Assembly: GCF_014154935.1 (NCBI RefSeq)
Contig: NZ_JACEHH010000002.1
Span: forward strand, 272,071-336,070
Length of the DNA: 64,000 bases
Source: Stieleria mannarensis
Lineage (GTDB): Bacteria > Planctomycetota > Planctomycetia > Pirellulales > Pirellulaceae
Direction of reading: 5' to 3'
In this document: positions 10,239 through 18,073 of the stretch, piece after piece
Numbering within the stretch: position 1 is the first letter of the stretch
Layout of the letters: every line of letters starts with the position of its first letter
Position numbers and translations under genes: made by a program
The notes under the pieces: generated by a model
What the model was told of the DNA's origin: nothing
The model's input: only the letters and a program-made list of their open reading frames with translations
Database searches by the model: none

Positions 10239-10877
10239 TTATTCTTTCGCGGCGGACGTTTTTGCTTTGGATTTCGATTTCGGCTCGTCCGACGTCTCTT
10301 CGAACCTGAGTGCGGCGCTGTTCAGGCAGTAACGTTTGCCCGTCTTGTCTTTCGGTCCATCGCCGAACACATGTCCCAGATGGGCTTTGCAGCGGCTGCA
10401 GTGAACCTCCTGACGCGGGTAGATCAGCTTGAAATCGAGCTTCACGCCGATTCGATCGGCGCTGATCGGGTCATAAAAACTCGGCCATCCGGTTCCCGAT
10501 TTGAACTTCGTCTCGCTCTTGAACAAGGCTTGGCCACAGATGATGCACCGATAAAGGCCGTCCTTTTTGTTGTCCCAGTATTTGTTCCGAAACGCCGGCT
10601 CGGTCTCTTCGTTCTGCGTCACTTTGAACTGGATCGCCGAGAGTGACTTTTGCAATTGGGAGACGGTTTTGGGCGTGTAGGGCGGATCCTCGATTTCATC
10701 CTCGGCGTTTTCGCCCTGCTGATCGGGCAATGCCTCGCCGGTCACCTGCTGGGCGGCCGCGTCATCGACGACCGGATCCTGGCTGCCGGCCGGTCGCAGC
10801 CCCGCCACTGCGAAGACTGTTGCGATGACCGCGACGAAGCTCCACTTGCCGTAGACTTCGGGGATAGTTTGGTTCAT
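10239..10877 (-). CDS. msrB: Peptide-methionine (R)-S-oxide reductase, exported
   Basis: 212 aa. Reduces methionine-R-sulfoxide in proteins. The domain runs from about residue 75 to 195: two zinc CxxC pairs (CIICG and CSRCK), the motifs GTGWPSF, HLGHVFGDGP and the catalytic cysteine C184 in RYCLNSAALRF. Residues 1-30 form a signal peptide or anchor (WSFVAVIATVFAVAGLRPAGS), and an acidic linker follows, so it probably acts in the periplasm. The end is a Lys/Ser/Ala tail. Start ATG 10877 has GGAG seven bases upstream. It is divergent from the ABC ATPase gene, 62 bases apart, sharing a promoter region. Confidence 0.93.
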   Translation of the reverse strand: MNQTIPEVYGKWSFVAVIATVFAVAGLRPAGSQDPVVDDAAAQQVTGEALPDQQGENAEDEIEDPPYTPKTVSQLQKSLSAIQFKVTQNEETEPAFRNKYWDNKKDGLYRCIICGQALFKSETKFKSGTGWPSFYDPISADRIGVKLDFKLIYPRQEVHCSRCKAHLGHVFGDGPKDKTGKRYCLNSAALRFEETSDEPKSKSKAKTSAAKE

Positions 10878-10939
10878 GGTGACTCCAACGATTCAGACAA
10901 ATTCTTCGCTATCATCAAGCCGGCCTTCGCCGTTCCACT

Positions 10940-11890
10940 ATGGTTGATTCTATGCCGGTCGTCCAGTTAAACGCCGTTTCCCTGTGTTACGACCGCGGCA
11001 AGGTACTGGACGATGTCAGTTTTTCCGTCGCCGAGGGCGAATACATCGTGGTTTTGGGGGCCAGCGGGTGCGGAAAAACTTCTTTGCTGAGAATGATCGC
11101 CGGGCTGGTTTCCCCGACGTCGGGGACAATTTTTTTGGCCGGCCGTGACGCGACCCGACTCGCTCCCCGCCACCGAGACGTCGCGTTGGTGCCGCAGCAC
11201 GACGGGCTGTACCCCCACCTCACCATCGCTCGATCGATCGGAATGGCGGTCCGCGGCCGCGTCGCCGGCAACCAACGACAGCAACGGATTCTCGAAGCGG
11301 CACGGATGGTGGGCTTGGAATCGCTCCTGGACCGGCTGCCCCAACAGCTCAGCGGCGGCCAATTGCGTCGCGCCGCGGTCGCCAAGGCGATCGCGCGGCG
11401 GGCTGCGGTCAGGCTGTTGGACGAACCCTTGTCGGCGATCGATGCGAACCTGCGATACCAGATCGAAAAGGACTTGGCGAGGTTGCACCGTCAATCGCCC
11501 GGCGTCACCCTGCACGTGACCCACGACGGCGCCGAAGCGTTGCGTCTGGCCAGCCGTGTGGCCGTGATCGAAAACGGCAAGATCGCCCAATTCGACACAC
11601 CGGATCAACTGCGCGCCGCCCCGGCGACGCCCGGCGTGGCCGCCGCGCTCGGCCGATCCGAATTGATCACCGTGCCGGTCCGACGTGTCGACGACGCGTG
11701 GATCGGTGGCGATGGCCAACGGATCCCGGGACCAGACGCGCCGGTCGGTGCATCGGCGACGTTGGGGTACTATGAAGAAGACTTGGTCGACCAATCCGGC
11801 CAGAGGCCACGTGAGGGTTGCTCAGGATGGCTCGATCGCAAACGCAACGCAGCCGTCGATCACGATCGCTTGCTCTGGTTCCTCCCGTAG
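10940..11890 (+). CDS. ABC transporter ATP-binding protein, MalK/UgpC-like
   Basis: 316 aa. It shows all nucleotide-binding motifs in order: Walker A GASGCGKTS (about residue 36), Q-loop LVPQHDGLY, signature LSGGQLRRA, Walker B VRLLDEPLSAID and the switch histidine in VTHDGAEA. A short TOBE-like region follows near residue 240-280, as in sugar importers of the MalK/UgpC group. No permease or binding-protein gene is adjacent, so the substrate is unknown and the permeases must be elsewhere. The last 40 residues (GQRPREGCSGWLD...) look like read-through into a repeat; the stop codon TAG lies in a CCCGTAGCGGAA repeat sequence. ATG 10952 (MPVVQLN) is an equally good start. Confidence 0.85.
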   Translation: MVDSMPVVQLNAVSLCYDRGKVLDDVSFSVAEGEYIVVLGASGCGKTSLLRMIAGLVSPTSGTIFLAGRDATRLAPRHRDVALVPQHDGLYPHLTIARSIGMAVRGRVAGNQRQQRILEAARMVGLESLLDRLPQQLSGGQLRRAAVAKAIARRAAVRLLDEPLSAIDANLRYQIEKDLARLHRQSPGVTLHVTHDGAEALRLASRVAVIENGKIAQFDTPDQLRAAPATPGVAAALGRSELITVPVRRVDDAWIGGDGQRIPGPDAPVGASATLGYYEEDLVDQSGQRPREGCSGWLDRKRNAAVDHDRLLWFLP

Positions 11891-11957
11891 CGGAACTCGC
11901 CGAGAGTTTCACTTGGCGCGCGAGTCTGTACGTCTCGTCCAAATCGTCGGATAAACG

Positions 11958-12024
11958 GTAGTGGACGACGCGAGGAGCCCTGGCAGTTCGCAATCCCCGG
12001 TGGACTCGTCGCCTCGTCCACTAC
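11958..12024. repeat. Palindromic element, GTAGTGGACGA family, copy 2
   Basis: GTAGTGGACGACGCGAGGAG on the left, ACTCGTCGCCTCGTCCACTAC on the right, 67 bases in all, lying between the converging ABC ATPase and aldehyde dehydrogenase genes. The hairpin could serve both as terminator; the same design is at 8203 and 27118. Confidence 0.65.
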
Positions 12025-12031
12025 GGGTCTG

Positions 12032-13471
12032 CTACGCGTTGGCCGCGACGGGCAGATCGGCGACTTGGTAGGCGCGCGAACGGAACAGGAAATCGATGAT
12101 GTTTCCTTCGTGCGGTTGCAACCAGTTCAATCGATTCGTCGGAATCGGGCCGATGTTGACGCGATCGATGTCCACGCACGCCCCGGCCGCGGCAACCAAC
12201 TCGGGATCGCGGGTCAGCACGGTGCCGACCAAGGTCGGTCCGATGCGTCGCAGCATCTCGGCCTGCGGACACTCCACCACACTGACAAACGGGAACATGT
12301 ATTCTTTCATCGCCACACCGCGGTCCGGTGAGTCGGCGTGGACGACCATCGGCCGCAAGTAGGCACAGTGCTCGCGTTCGATCAATTTGTCCCCGTACTC
12401 GGCGGTCATGTCCGTCACGCCGCTTTCGGCCAAGTCTTGCTGGACCATCGCATGGGTTCCGGTCGCCATCGCGGGAACGGTGAAGGCCGCCAGTTGGGCG
12501 TTGTCATCGGTCGGCGGCAGCACGTCGACGGGGCCGATCCGTTTGGCGATCGCCGCGGCGATCTCGCGGGTGTGCCGGCTGGCCCAGATGCCGCTGCAAT
12601 TGATGCACGAGCGGCCCGAGTTGCTGAGCACGCTTTCGACCATCATGTCCAAGTACAATTCCCAATCGTCGACCACATCATCGCCGATCAAGATCTTGGA
12701 CCACCCCGGCCCGTGGGCTTGAACACGAGGATTGCCGGCGTGTTGGGCGACCGTTTCGGCGCTGCCGAAAATCATGCTCCGCGGCGTCTTGGTCATGATC
12801 GCGCCACCGGCATCGTGACCGCCCGGGTACAAACCGAACGCCTCGGCCGGAACACCGGCCTGGATGAACGCCGACACCATCCGGTAGGGCGTCCAGGGCT
12901 CTTGGGACCCCGGTTTCAAGGCGAGACCGATTTGCAGCGGGATCGCGGGCAACCAAAGCGTGTGAACGCCCGGCGAATTGTTCGGCAAAATCGCTCCCAA
13001 AACAGGCGTTTGGGCCTGGTAGCTGACGATCACGCCGCGGCCTTCTTCACCATATCCCTTGCTGAGGATATCCAAGTCCAAACCGCGGGTCAGACAATCC
13101 AGGATCTCGTCAATGTGGCTGAGGACGAAGCTGTTCTTTTTCAAGTTCGACCGACACATGTGCTCGGGCAATCCCGTGCTGGCCGATTGCTGGTGCACGA
13201 ACTGATCGACCGATTGCATCGAGTCGCCGACGGGCAACTCCGCGGTCTCGAACAACTCGGCCGCCTTCTTGGACATCGCGATCAATTCGTCGGTCGAATG
13301 TTTCAGCAGTGCCGCCCGAGCCTTGTGGGCCTGCTTCATGTCACGCGCGACGATGCCGCCGCCGACGCTGCCGAACTTCGCGATCGGCTCGCCGGTGTCG
13401 AAGTGCACGACGTCTTTGATTTCCATCGACTCGTAGGGCTTGCCCCAGCGAAGCGGTTGTAATGTGATCAT
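12032..13471 (-). CDS. Aldehyde dehydrogenase / acyl-CoA reductase-like enzyme
   Basis: 479 aa, full-length for the aldehyde dehydrogenase superfamily. The cofactor loop region reads LGAILPNNSPGVHTLW and GLALKPGSQEPWTP; the catalytic cysteine is in NSGRSCINCSG near residue 285; YLRPMVVHAD and KEYMFPFVSVVEC match the C-terminal catalytic and bridging regions. The family also contains LuxC-type acyl-CoA reductases. The next gene on the strand is a LuxE-like ligase, so the pair may activate and reduce a fatty acid or other carboxylate to an aldehyde. Substrate is inferred only. ATG 13471 gives a clean start. Confidence 0.75.
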   Translation of the reverse strand: MITLQPLRWGKPYESMEIKDVVHFDTGEPIAKFGSVGGGIVARDMKQAHKARAALLKHSTDELIAMSKKAAELFETAELPVGDSMQSVDQFVHQQSASTGLPEHMCRSNLKKNSFVLSHIDEILDCLTRGLDLDILSKGYGEEGRGVIVSYQAQTPVLGAILPNNSPGVHTLWLPAIPLQIGLALKPGSQEPWTPYRMVSAFIQAGVPAEAFGLYPGGHDAGGAIMTKTPRSMIFGSAETVAQHAGNPRVQAHGPGWSKILIGDDVVDDWELYLDMMVESVLSNSGRSCINCSGIWASRHTREIAAAIAKRIGPVDVLPPTDDNAQLAAFTVPAMATGTHAMVQQDLAESGVTDMTAEYGDKLIEREHCAYLRPMVVHADSPDRGVAMKEYMFPFVSVVECPQAEMLRRIGPTLVGTVLTRDPELVAAAGACVDIDRVNIGPIPTNRLNWLQPHEGNIIDFLFRSRAYQVADLPVAANA

Positions 13472-13572
13472 GTCTGTTTAGGTGAAGGTAGGTAGGAGTG
13501 GGTGGACGGCGGACGAGTATCCAGTGGGACAGAAATCGTGGAACGACTTGCCGGTCAGGTTCAGGCCTGCCG

Positions 13573-13655
13573 ATAGGCTGGAAGCCTATCCCACAGGGAA
13601 TCTGACAGGCTGGAAGCCTATCCCACAGGGAATCTGACAGGCTGGAAGCCTATCA
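13573..13655. repeat. Tandem 32-bp repeat, 2.6 copies
   Basis: The unit carries AGGCTGGAAGCCTATCCCAC then AGGGAATCTGAC and repeats with a period of exactly 32 bases (GGC at 13576, 13608, 13640). Each unit holds a short palindrome (ATAGGCTGGAAGCCTAT). It fills the gap between the aldehyde dehydrogenase and LuxE-like genes, which are otherwise on one strand. Confidence 0.8.
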
Positions 13656-13670
13656 CACACGGGCGTCGGG

Positions 13671-14804
13671 CTAATAAACGCCGACGGTGGTCGCGCTTGC
13701 CAATTCGTGGAAGGGACGGACGCCGCTGACGCCATCCCAAGGGTACATGTCGAACGGCGCTTCGCGTTCGCCTTCATCGCGTTCCATGAATCCGGGAACA
13801 AAGAATTCGTCGGTCAGGGTGTACAGTTTGACCCGGCCGGTTTCTCCGAATCCGACGACTTGGTTGTAGTCGTCAAAGCTGACCACCTCGGTGACCGCCC
13901 GCGGTTGGGGGGCGTAGTAGCTGATCTTGTATCCGTCGGCCGCCGTGACCGGCTTGCTGCAGGCCAGGCCCATCAGGGTGTTGCCATAGGTCGGGGTCAT
14001 GTACACGCCGCCTTCTTCAACCGGCCCGCCGAGCAATTCTTCGACACAGAACCGGGTCCACTGGGGAGTGAACTCGGTCCCGCCGGAGAAGATCCCCTTG
14101 ATGCCGACCTCTTGCAAGCTGGTCCCGCGATCTTCGAGGGCTTCGCCGAGCGATTCGAGCAGTTTTGGGGTGGCGAACATGCACTTGATGTCGTGACCGG
14201 CCGTCAGCACCGTGACCGCTTGATCGATACAGTGTTTCTTGTATTCCTCCAGATGCTCCATCCAGCCTTTCTTGATCAGCTTGACGACCCATCGCGGATC
14301 CAAGTCGATGCAGAAGCAGATCCCGCCGCGATGTTGGGCCAAGTGTTCCACGGCCAAACGCAGCCGCCGCGGCCCGCTGGGACCGAGCATCAACCAATTC
14401 GAACCGCGCGGAAAATGCTCATCGGGCAACGTGTCGCTGAACAGCTCGTAATCCTTCCAGTGGTCTTCGATCACCATCCGGCTTTTGGGAATCCCGGTGG
14501 TGCCGCCGGTTTCGAACACGTAAACCGGTTTGCCGGCGTGGCCTTTGGGGATCCAACGCTGGATCGGACCACCGCGCAGCCACTCATCTTCGAAGTGCGG
14601 GAACTTCTTCAAGTCGTCAAATGACTTGACGTCTTTCAGTGGGGCGAACCCCAGCTCTGATTTCTTTTCCAGCCAGAACGGGCTTCCCGTGTCTTCACTG
14701 AAGTGCCAATGCACGATCTTGAGAGTGTGTTCATTCAATCGATCTCTGGCATCCGAAGCACTCTTGGCAACATCTTCGGGAATCGAGCTCTGGGCTGCAC
14801 TCAT
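13671..14804 (-). CDS. LuxE-like acyl-adenylate ligase (acyl-protein synthetase family)
   Basis: 377 aa. The adenylate-forming P-loop signature is FETGGTTGIPKSRMV near residue 110; GIFSGGTEFTPQWTRF and TPTYGNTLMGLAC are later family-like segments; the hinge region includes GETGRVKLYTL. Length and order fit the LuxE/acyl-protein synthetase branch of the ANL superfamily rather than full acyl-CoA ligases, which have an extra C-terminal domain. It precedes the aldehyde dehydrogenase gene on the same strand by 199 bases, so together they could form a carboxylate-reducing unit. No luciferase genes are present. Start ATG 14804 follows AGAAAAAGA. Confidence 0.72.
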   Translation of the reverse strand: MSAAQSSIPEDVAKSASDARDRLNEHTLKIVHWHFSEDTGSPFWLEKKSELGFAPLKDVKSFDDLKKFPHFEDEWLRGGPIQRWIPKGHAGKPVYVFETGGTTGIPKSRMVIEDHWKDYELFSDTLPDEHFPRGSNWLMLGPSGPRRLRLAVEHLAQHRGGICFCIDLDPRWVVKLIKKGWMEHLEEYKKHCIDQAVTVLTAGHDIKCMFATPKLLESLGEALEDRGTSLQEVGIKGIFSGGTEFTPQWTRFCVEELLGGPVEEGGVYMTPTYGNTLMGLACSKPVTAADGYKISYYAPQPRAVTEVVSFDDYNQVVGFGETGRVKLYTLTDEFFVPGFMERDEGEREAPFDMYPWDGVSGVRPFHELASATTVGVY

Positions 14805-14970
14805 TCTTTTTCTAATCTCGCGGGGCGGTGATGGAACAGGCGGGGAGTGTGACCTGGGGTGAAAACTCCAGGCAACTCATTTCCGTCAAACGTGAAGGAC
14901 CCTATTGTTGCCTTCAGGAAAGTGCGACGAAAGATCCCCGGGCCGCTGGAAACGGCATTTATCGAGAACG

Positions 14971-15003
14971 AAAAAAGCCGCGCGTTGCACACGCGCGGCT
15001 TTT
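14971..15003 (-). terminator. Rho-independent terminator
   Basis: AAAAGCCGCGCG, loop TGTGCAA, CGCGCGGCTTTTTT when read on the minus strand: an 8-bp GC stem flanked by A and T runs. It lies 81 bases after the stop of the 15085-16221 gene and before the LuxE-like gene start. The flanking A run makes it usable in both directions. Confidence 0.85.
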
Positions 15004-15084
15004 GGATCATTTGTTAGAGATTGCCAACTCGGATTCCAGGCCGACGCCGAAGTCGCGACAGACCGGATTATCCGTTCGTTTTGA

Positions 15085-16221
15085 CTAGGGGGTGGCCTGC
15101 TGGACTTGCGCCGGAGCCGCGGGGCTGGCAACCGGGGGCGTCACCACGGCGTCACTATCATCGCTCGCTCCGATCGCGATCGCCGCTCCGATCCCGCCAA
15201 GCACTGCCAGACGCCCCAAGCGTCCGCCGCCGCCGATACCACCACCGCCGCCGCCGCCGCCGCCACCACCGCCGAAGGATCCGCCCATCGCCGTCGGGTC
15301 ATAGCCACCCTCCAGCGGGAGCATCACGCCGCGGTCTTCAACCTCTTCGGACACCAATCGATCTTCGATCACCGTGATCGGTCCAGGAGCGACCTGCATG
15401 ATGAAGGTGTCCGAGCCTGATTCGGTTTGGGCGACCAGCGTGGTTTCATTGCCGTTTTCCGCCTGTGCCGATTGAACCATCAACGGGTTGACCAATTCGA
15501 TCCCCATCAGGCCGAAACCATCTTTGCCCGAGCCCAGGATCGAGTAGCTGCCCGGTTTCAGGTCCGCGATGCGAAAGTTTCCGGATTCGTCGGTCAGCGT
15601 TCGAGCGACTTCGACCCCGTCGCGGTAGATCACCACGTTGGCTCCCTGGGCGCCCAGGTTCTCGGTGAAACCGGCTCGAGTCAATCGCCCACGCAAGCCA
15701 CCTTCGTACTGGCTTAGCCGGACCGATTCGCCGGTGAATGCACGGCCGCTGGCCATCGGGTTGCTGCTGGGATCGAATTCGACCTTGGTCGCTTGGCCGC
15801 TCGGCATGTAGCGGAGGATCGCGTTGCGAACCACGCTGAATTCCACCGCACCGGCGGCGATTTCGAATTGGTCACCGATCGGGACATTCGAGCTGACGAC
15901 GTGCATGGCACAGCAGGCGAACAGGCCCTCACCACGGATCATCAGCGTGTAAACGCCGGGTTTAACATCGGCCAGCGTGAACCGTCCGGTCTTGTCCGAT
16001 TCAGTCGAGGCACCGGCGGATTTGCCGAGTTGGTCGATCAGCAGCACCTTCGCGCCACGCGCCGCCGAGATGCCTTCGCTGCGGGGAACGATCACACGTC
16101 CCTGAATCGATCCGCTCTCCGAAACGCGGACCCACTGTTGTTCGGCGACATCCGCCGCGGAGACAAAGCCCGAACTTCCCAGCAAAGCTAGGGTGGCCAT
16201 GAAGCAGATCAAACGATGCAT
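15085..16221 (-). CDS. Secreted protein with two Cna-B / carboxypeptidase-regulatory-like domains and a glycine tract
   Basis: 378 aa. Residues 1-22 are a signal peptide (ICFMATLALLGSSGFVSAADV). Residues about 35-110 and 190-240 are two beta-sandwich modules with the typical endings TESDKTGRFTLADVKPGVYTL and TDESGNFRIADLKPGSYSI. After residue 310 comes a pure glycine run (GGSFGGGG...GGIGGGG), a hydrophobic stretch LAVLGGIGAAIAIGA that could anchor in the membrane, and a P/A/Q-rich tail. The architecture suggests an envelope or stalk protein; no catalytic site is visible. It has its own terminator downstream. Confidence 0.7.
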   Translation of the reverse strand: MHRLICFMATLALLGSSGFVSAADVAEQQWVRVSESGSIQGRVIVPRSEGISAARGAKVLLIDQLGKSAGASTESDKTGRFTLADVKPGVYTLMIRGEGLFACCAMHVVSSNVPIGDQFEIAAGAVEFSVVRNAILRYMPSGQATKVEFDPSSNPMASGRAFTGESVRLSQYEGGLRGRLTRAGFTENLGAQGANVVIYRDGVEVARTLTDESGNFRIADLKPGSYSILGSGKDGFGLMGIELVNPLMVQSAQAENGNETTLVAQTESGSDTFIMQVAPGPITVIEDRLVSEEVEDRGVMLPLEGGYDPTAMGGSFGGGGGGGGGGGGIGGGGRLGRLAVLGGIGAAIAIGASDDSDAVVTPPVASPAAPAQVQQATP

Positions 16222-16595
16222 TTCCAGATTCCAATCAAGATGGAGCGTTGTTGCAGAGGGAAAACCGACCTTTGCAACAGACTATACGAGCAGCAAATAG
16301 GGAATTCAACGCTCTTAACGGCAAATTGACAATTTGGGGCACCTGGGCCCTTCTGGTGGAGTGGGTGATCGATCACCACCCTAACTAGATTGACCACTGG
16401 GAAGAGCTGGGGCGAGGTCGGCGAGTGTCCTTGGTGGGGGAAAGCCAGGCATCTCCCAACCGCGCCTTAGAGACCAGCCCTCCTTTAAGGGGGGCTCTTC
16501 GGATTTCAGAAATTGAAACCCGCACGACCACTGCCACGCAGAGTTTGTCTTGAGTGGATGCGTCTCCCCTTCGGCGATTGATCCGAATGTTTCGA
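16222..16595. other. Gene-free stretch
   Basis: 374 bases upstream of the Cna-B-like gene and downstream of the oxidoreductase gene. It holds a palindrome GGTGATCGATCACC near 16363 and an inverted repeat AGCCCTCCTTTAAGGGGGGCT at 16476-16496 that could terminate the oxidoreductase transcript. Nothing else recognised. Confidence 0.5.
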
Positions 16596-17966
16596 TCACA
16601 TGTTGATCTCGAAACCTTTTCGGTTCGGTCGGCTCAGGAAGGCGTTGGCTTGGTCATCGCCGACGATTTCTCGTTTGTCGGCATCCCAGTTGAGTTCGCG
16701 TCCGAGTCGCATGGCGATGTTCGACAAGTGACAAATTTCCAGCATCCGGTTGTGCGTCCAGACATCGGAGATCGGTTGCTTTCGGGACCTCATCGCGTCG
16801 ATGAAGTTGGCGGTGTGGTTTTCGCTGACCGGTCCGCCATAGACTTGCTCGACCGCATCTTCCGGTAGCGGGTTCTTCTCGAGATCCTCGACGGGGCGTC
16901 CGACGATCTTTCCGCGATTAACGAAGAAGCGGCCTTTGGTTCCTTCGAATAAAATTCCGTTGTCGCCTTCGCTGGTGATGATCATCTCGACGCCGTCGGG
17001 CATGTCGACGCGGATGCGGAACTTGGTCGCCGCGTTGTACTGGTCGTTGACCGTGGGGTAACCGTCCTTGTATTCGACCGGCAACGTGTACTCAACCGGG
17101 GTCACCTTGCTGGGGCCCGTGTCGCTTGCCCCGAGTGCCCAGCAAGCGATATCGACGTGGTGGGCTCCCCAGTCGGTCAGTTTTCCGCCGGAGTATTCGT
17201 GCCAGTTTCGGAAGGAGTAGTGCGCGTTGCTGTACAGTGGCACGCCGCCACCATAGCCTTCACGAAGTTCCGGCAGGGCGCGGTAGTCGACTTTCGGTGC
17301 CGGGCCGAGCCAGAAGTCCCAGTCGAGTTCATCGGGGACGGGGGCGACCGGAATGACCGGCGAGGCGATCATACCGTTGATACCGCAGGTAACTTTCTTG
17401 ACCGTCCCGATCCGTCCATGGTTGACCAACGCGACCGCTTGCAGGAATCGCTGGGCCGACTCGGTTCGCTGCATCGTGCCGACCTGGAACACCTTGCCGG
17501 TTTCCTTGACGACCTTTTCGATCAGTTTGCCTTCGTCGATGGTCAAGGTCAGCGGTTTTTCACAGTAGACGTCTTTGCCCGCGTACATCGCTTCGACCGC
17601 GATCTTGGTGTGCCAGTGGTCGGGCGTGGCGATCATGACCGCGTCGATGTCTTTGCGATCCAGGATTTTGCGGTAATCCTTGTAGGCATCGGGCGCCTTA
17701 CCTTGGGCCTTTTTCACTTTTTCAACGTTGGCGCCCAGGACGTTTGAATCGACGTCGGCCAGTGCCGCAAAGTCGGCGAACTTGAAGGACTTTTGCGTGA
17801 TCGTCCAGCCTTGGTTGCGAAGCCCGATGGTCGCGAAGACCGGCCGATCGTTGGCGGATTCGAGCCCAAAGGCACGGTTGGATGATGAGGGCAGGACGCT
17901 TGCGGCCCCCATGGCGGCCATACCCTGGAGAATCTGACGGCGAGTTGTTTTGCGATTCGTTGACAT
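16596..17966 (-). CDS. Gfo/Idh/MocA-family oxidoreductase with Tat signal
   Basis: 456 aa from ATG 17966, chosen because AAGGA lies 12 bases upstream and the protein then begins with a Tat signal (TTRRQILQGMAAMGAASVLPS). The NAD(P)-binding fold covers about residues 40-160, with DVDSNVLGANVEKVKK, VMIATPDHWHTKIAVEAMYAGKDVYCEKPL (the EKP catalytic lysine motif) and VFQVGTMQRT. The C-terminal domain has GYGGGVPLYSNAHYSFRNWHEYSGGKLTDWGAHHVDIA, typical of planctomycete members that act on sugars or cyclitols outside the cytoplasm. Substrate unknown. Such genes are greatly expanded in Pirellulaceae. Confidence 0.9.
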   Translation of the reverse strand: MSTNRKTTRRQILQGMAAMGAASVLPSSSNRAFGLESANDRPVFATIGLRNQGWTITQKSFKFADFAALADVDSNVLGANVEKVKKAQGKAPDAYKDYRKILDRKDIDAVMIATPDHWHTKIAVEAMYAGKDVYCEKPLTLTIDEGKLIEKVVKETGKVFQVGTMQRTESAQRFLQAVALVNHGRIGTVKKVTCGINGMIASPVIPVAPVPDELDWDFWLGPAPKVDYRALPELREGYGGGVPLYSNAHYSFRNWHEYSGGKLTDWGAHHVDIACWALGASDTGPSKVTPVEYTLPVEYKDGYPTVNDQYNAATKFRIRVDMPDGVEMIITSEGDNGILFEGTKGRFFVNRGKIVGRPVEDLEKNPLPEDAVEQVYGGPVSENHTANFIDAMRSRKQPISDVWTHNRMLEICHLSNIAMRLGRELNWDADKREIVGDDQANAFLSRPNRKGFEINM

Positions 17967-18073
17967 CGGTTGAAATCCTTGGAGGCGGGAGCAAATGAAT
18001 CCATCGAAGCCGGTAATTATACTAAAAACCGCCGGGCAATATCTCTGCCTGAACGTCACTTCTGTTGGTCGCC

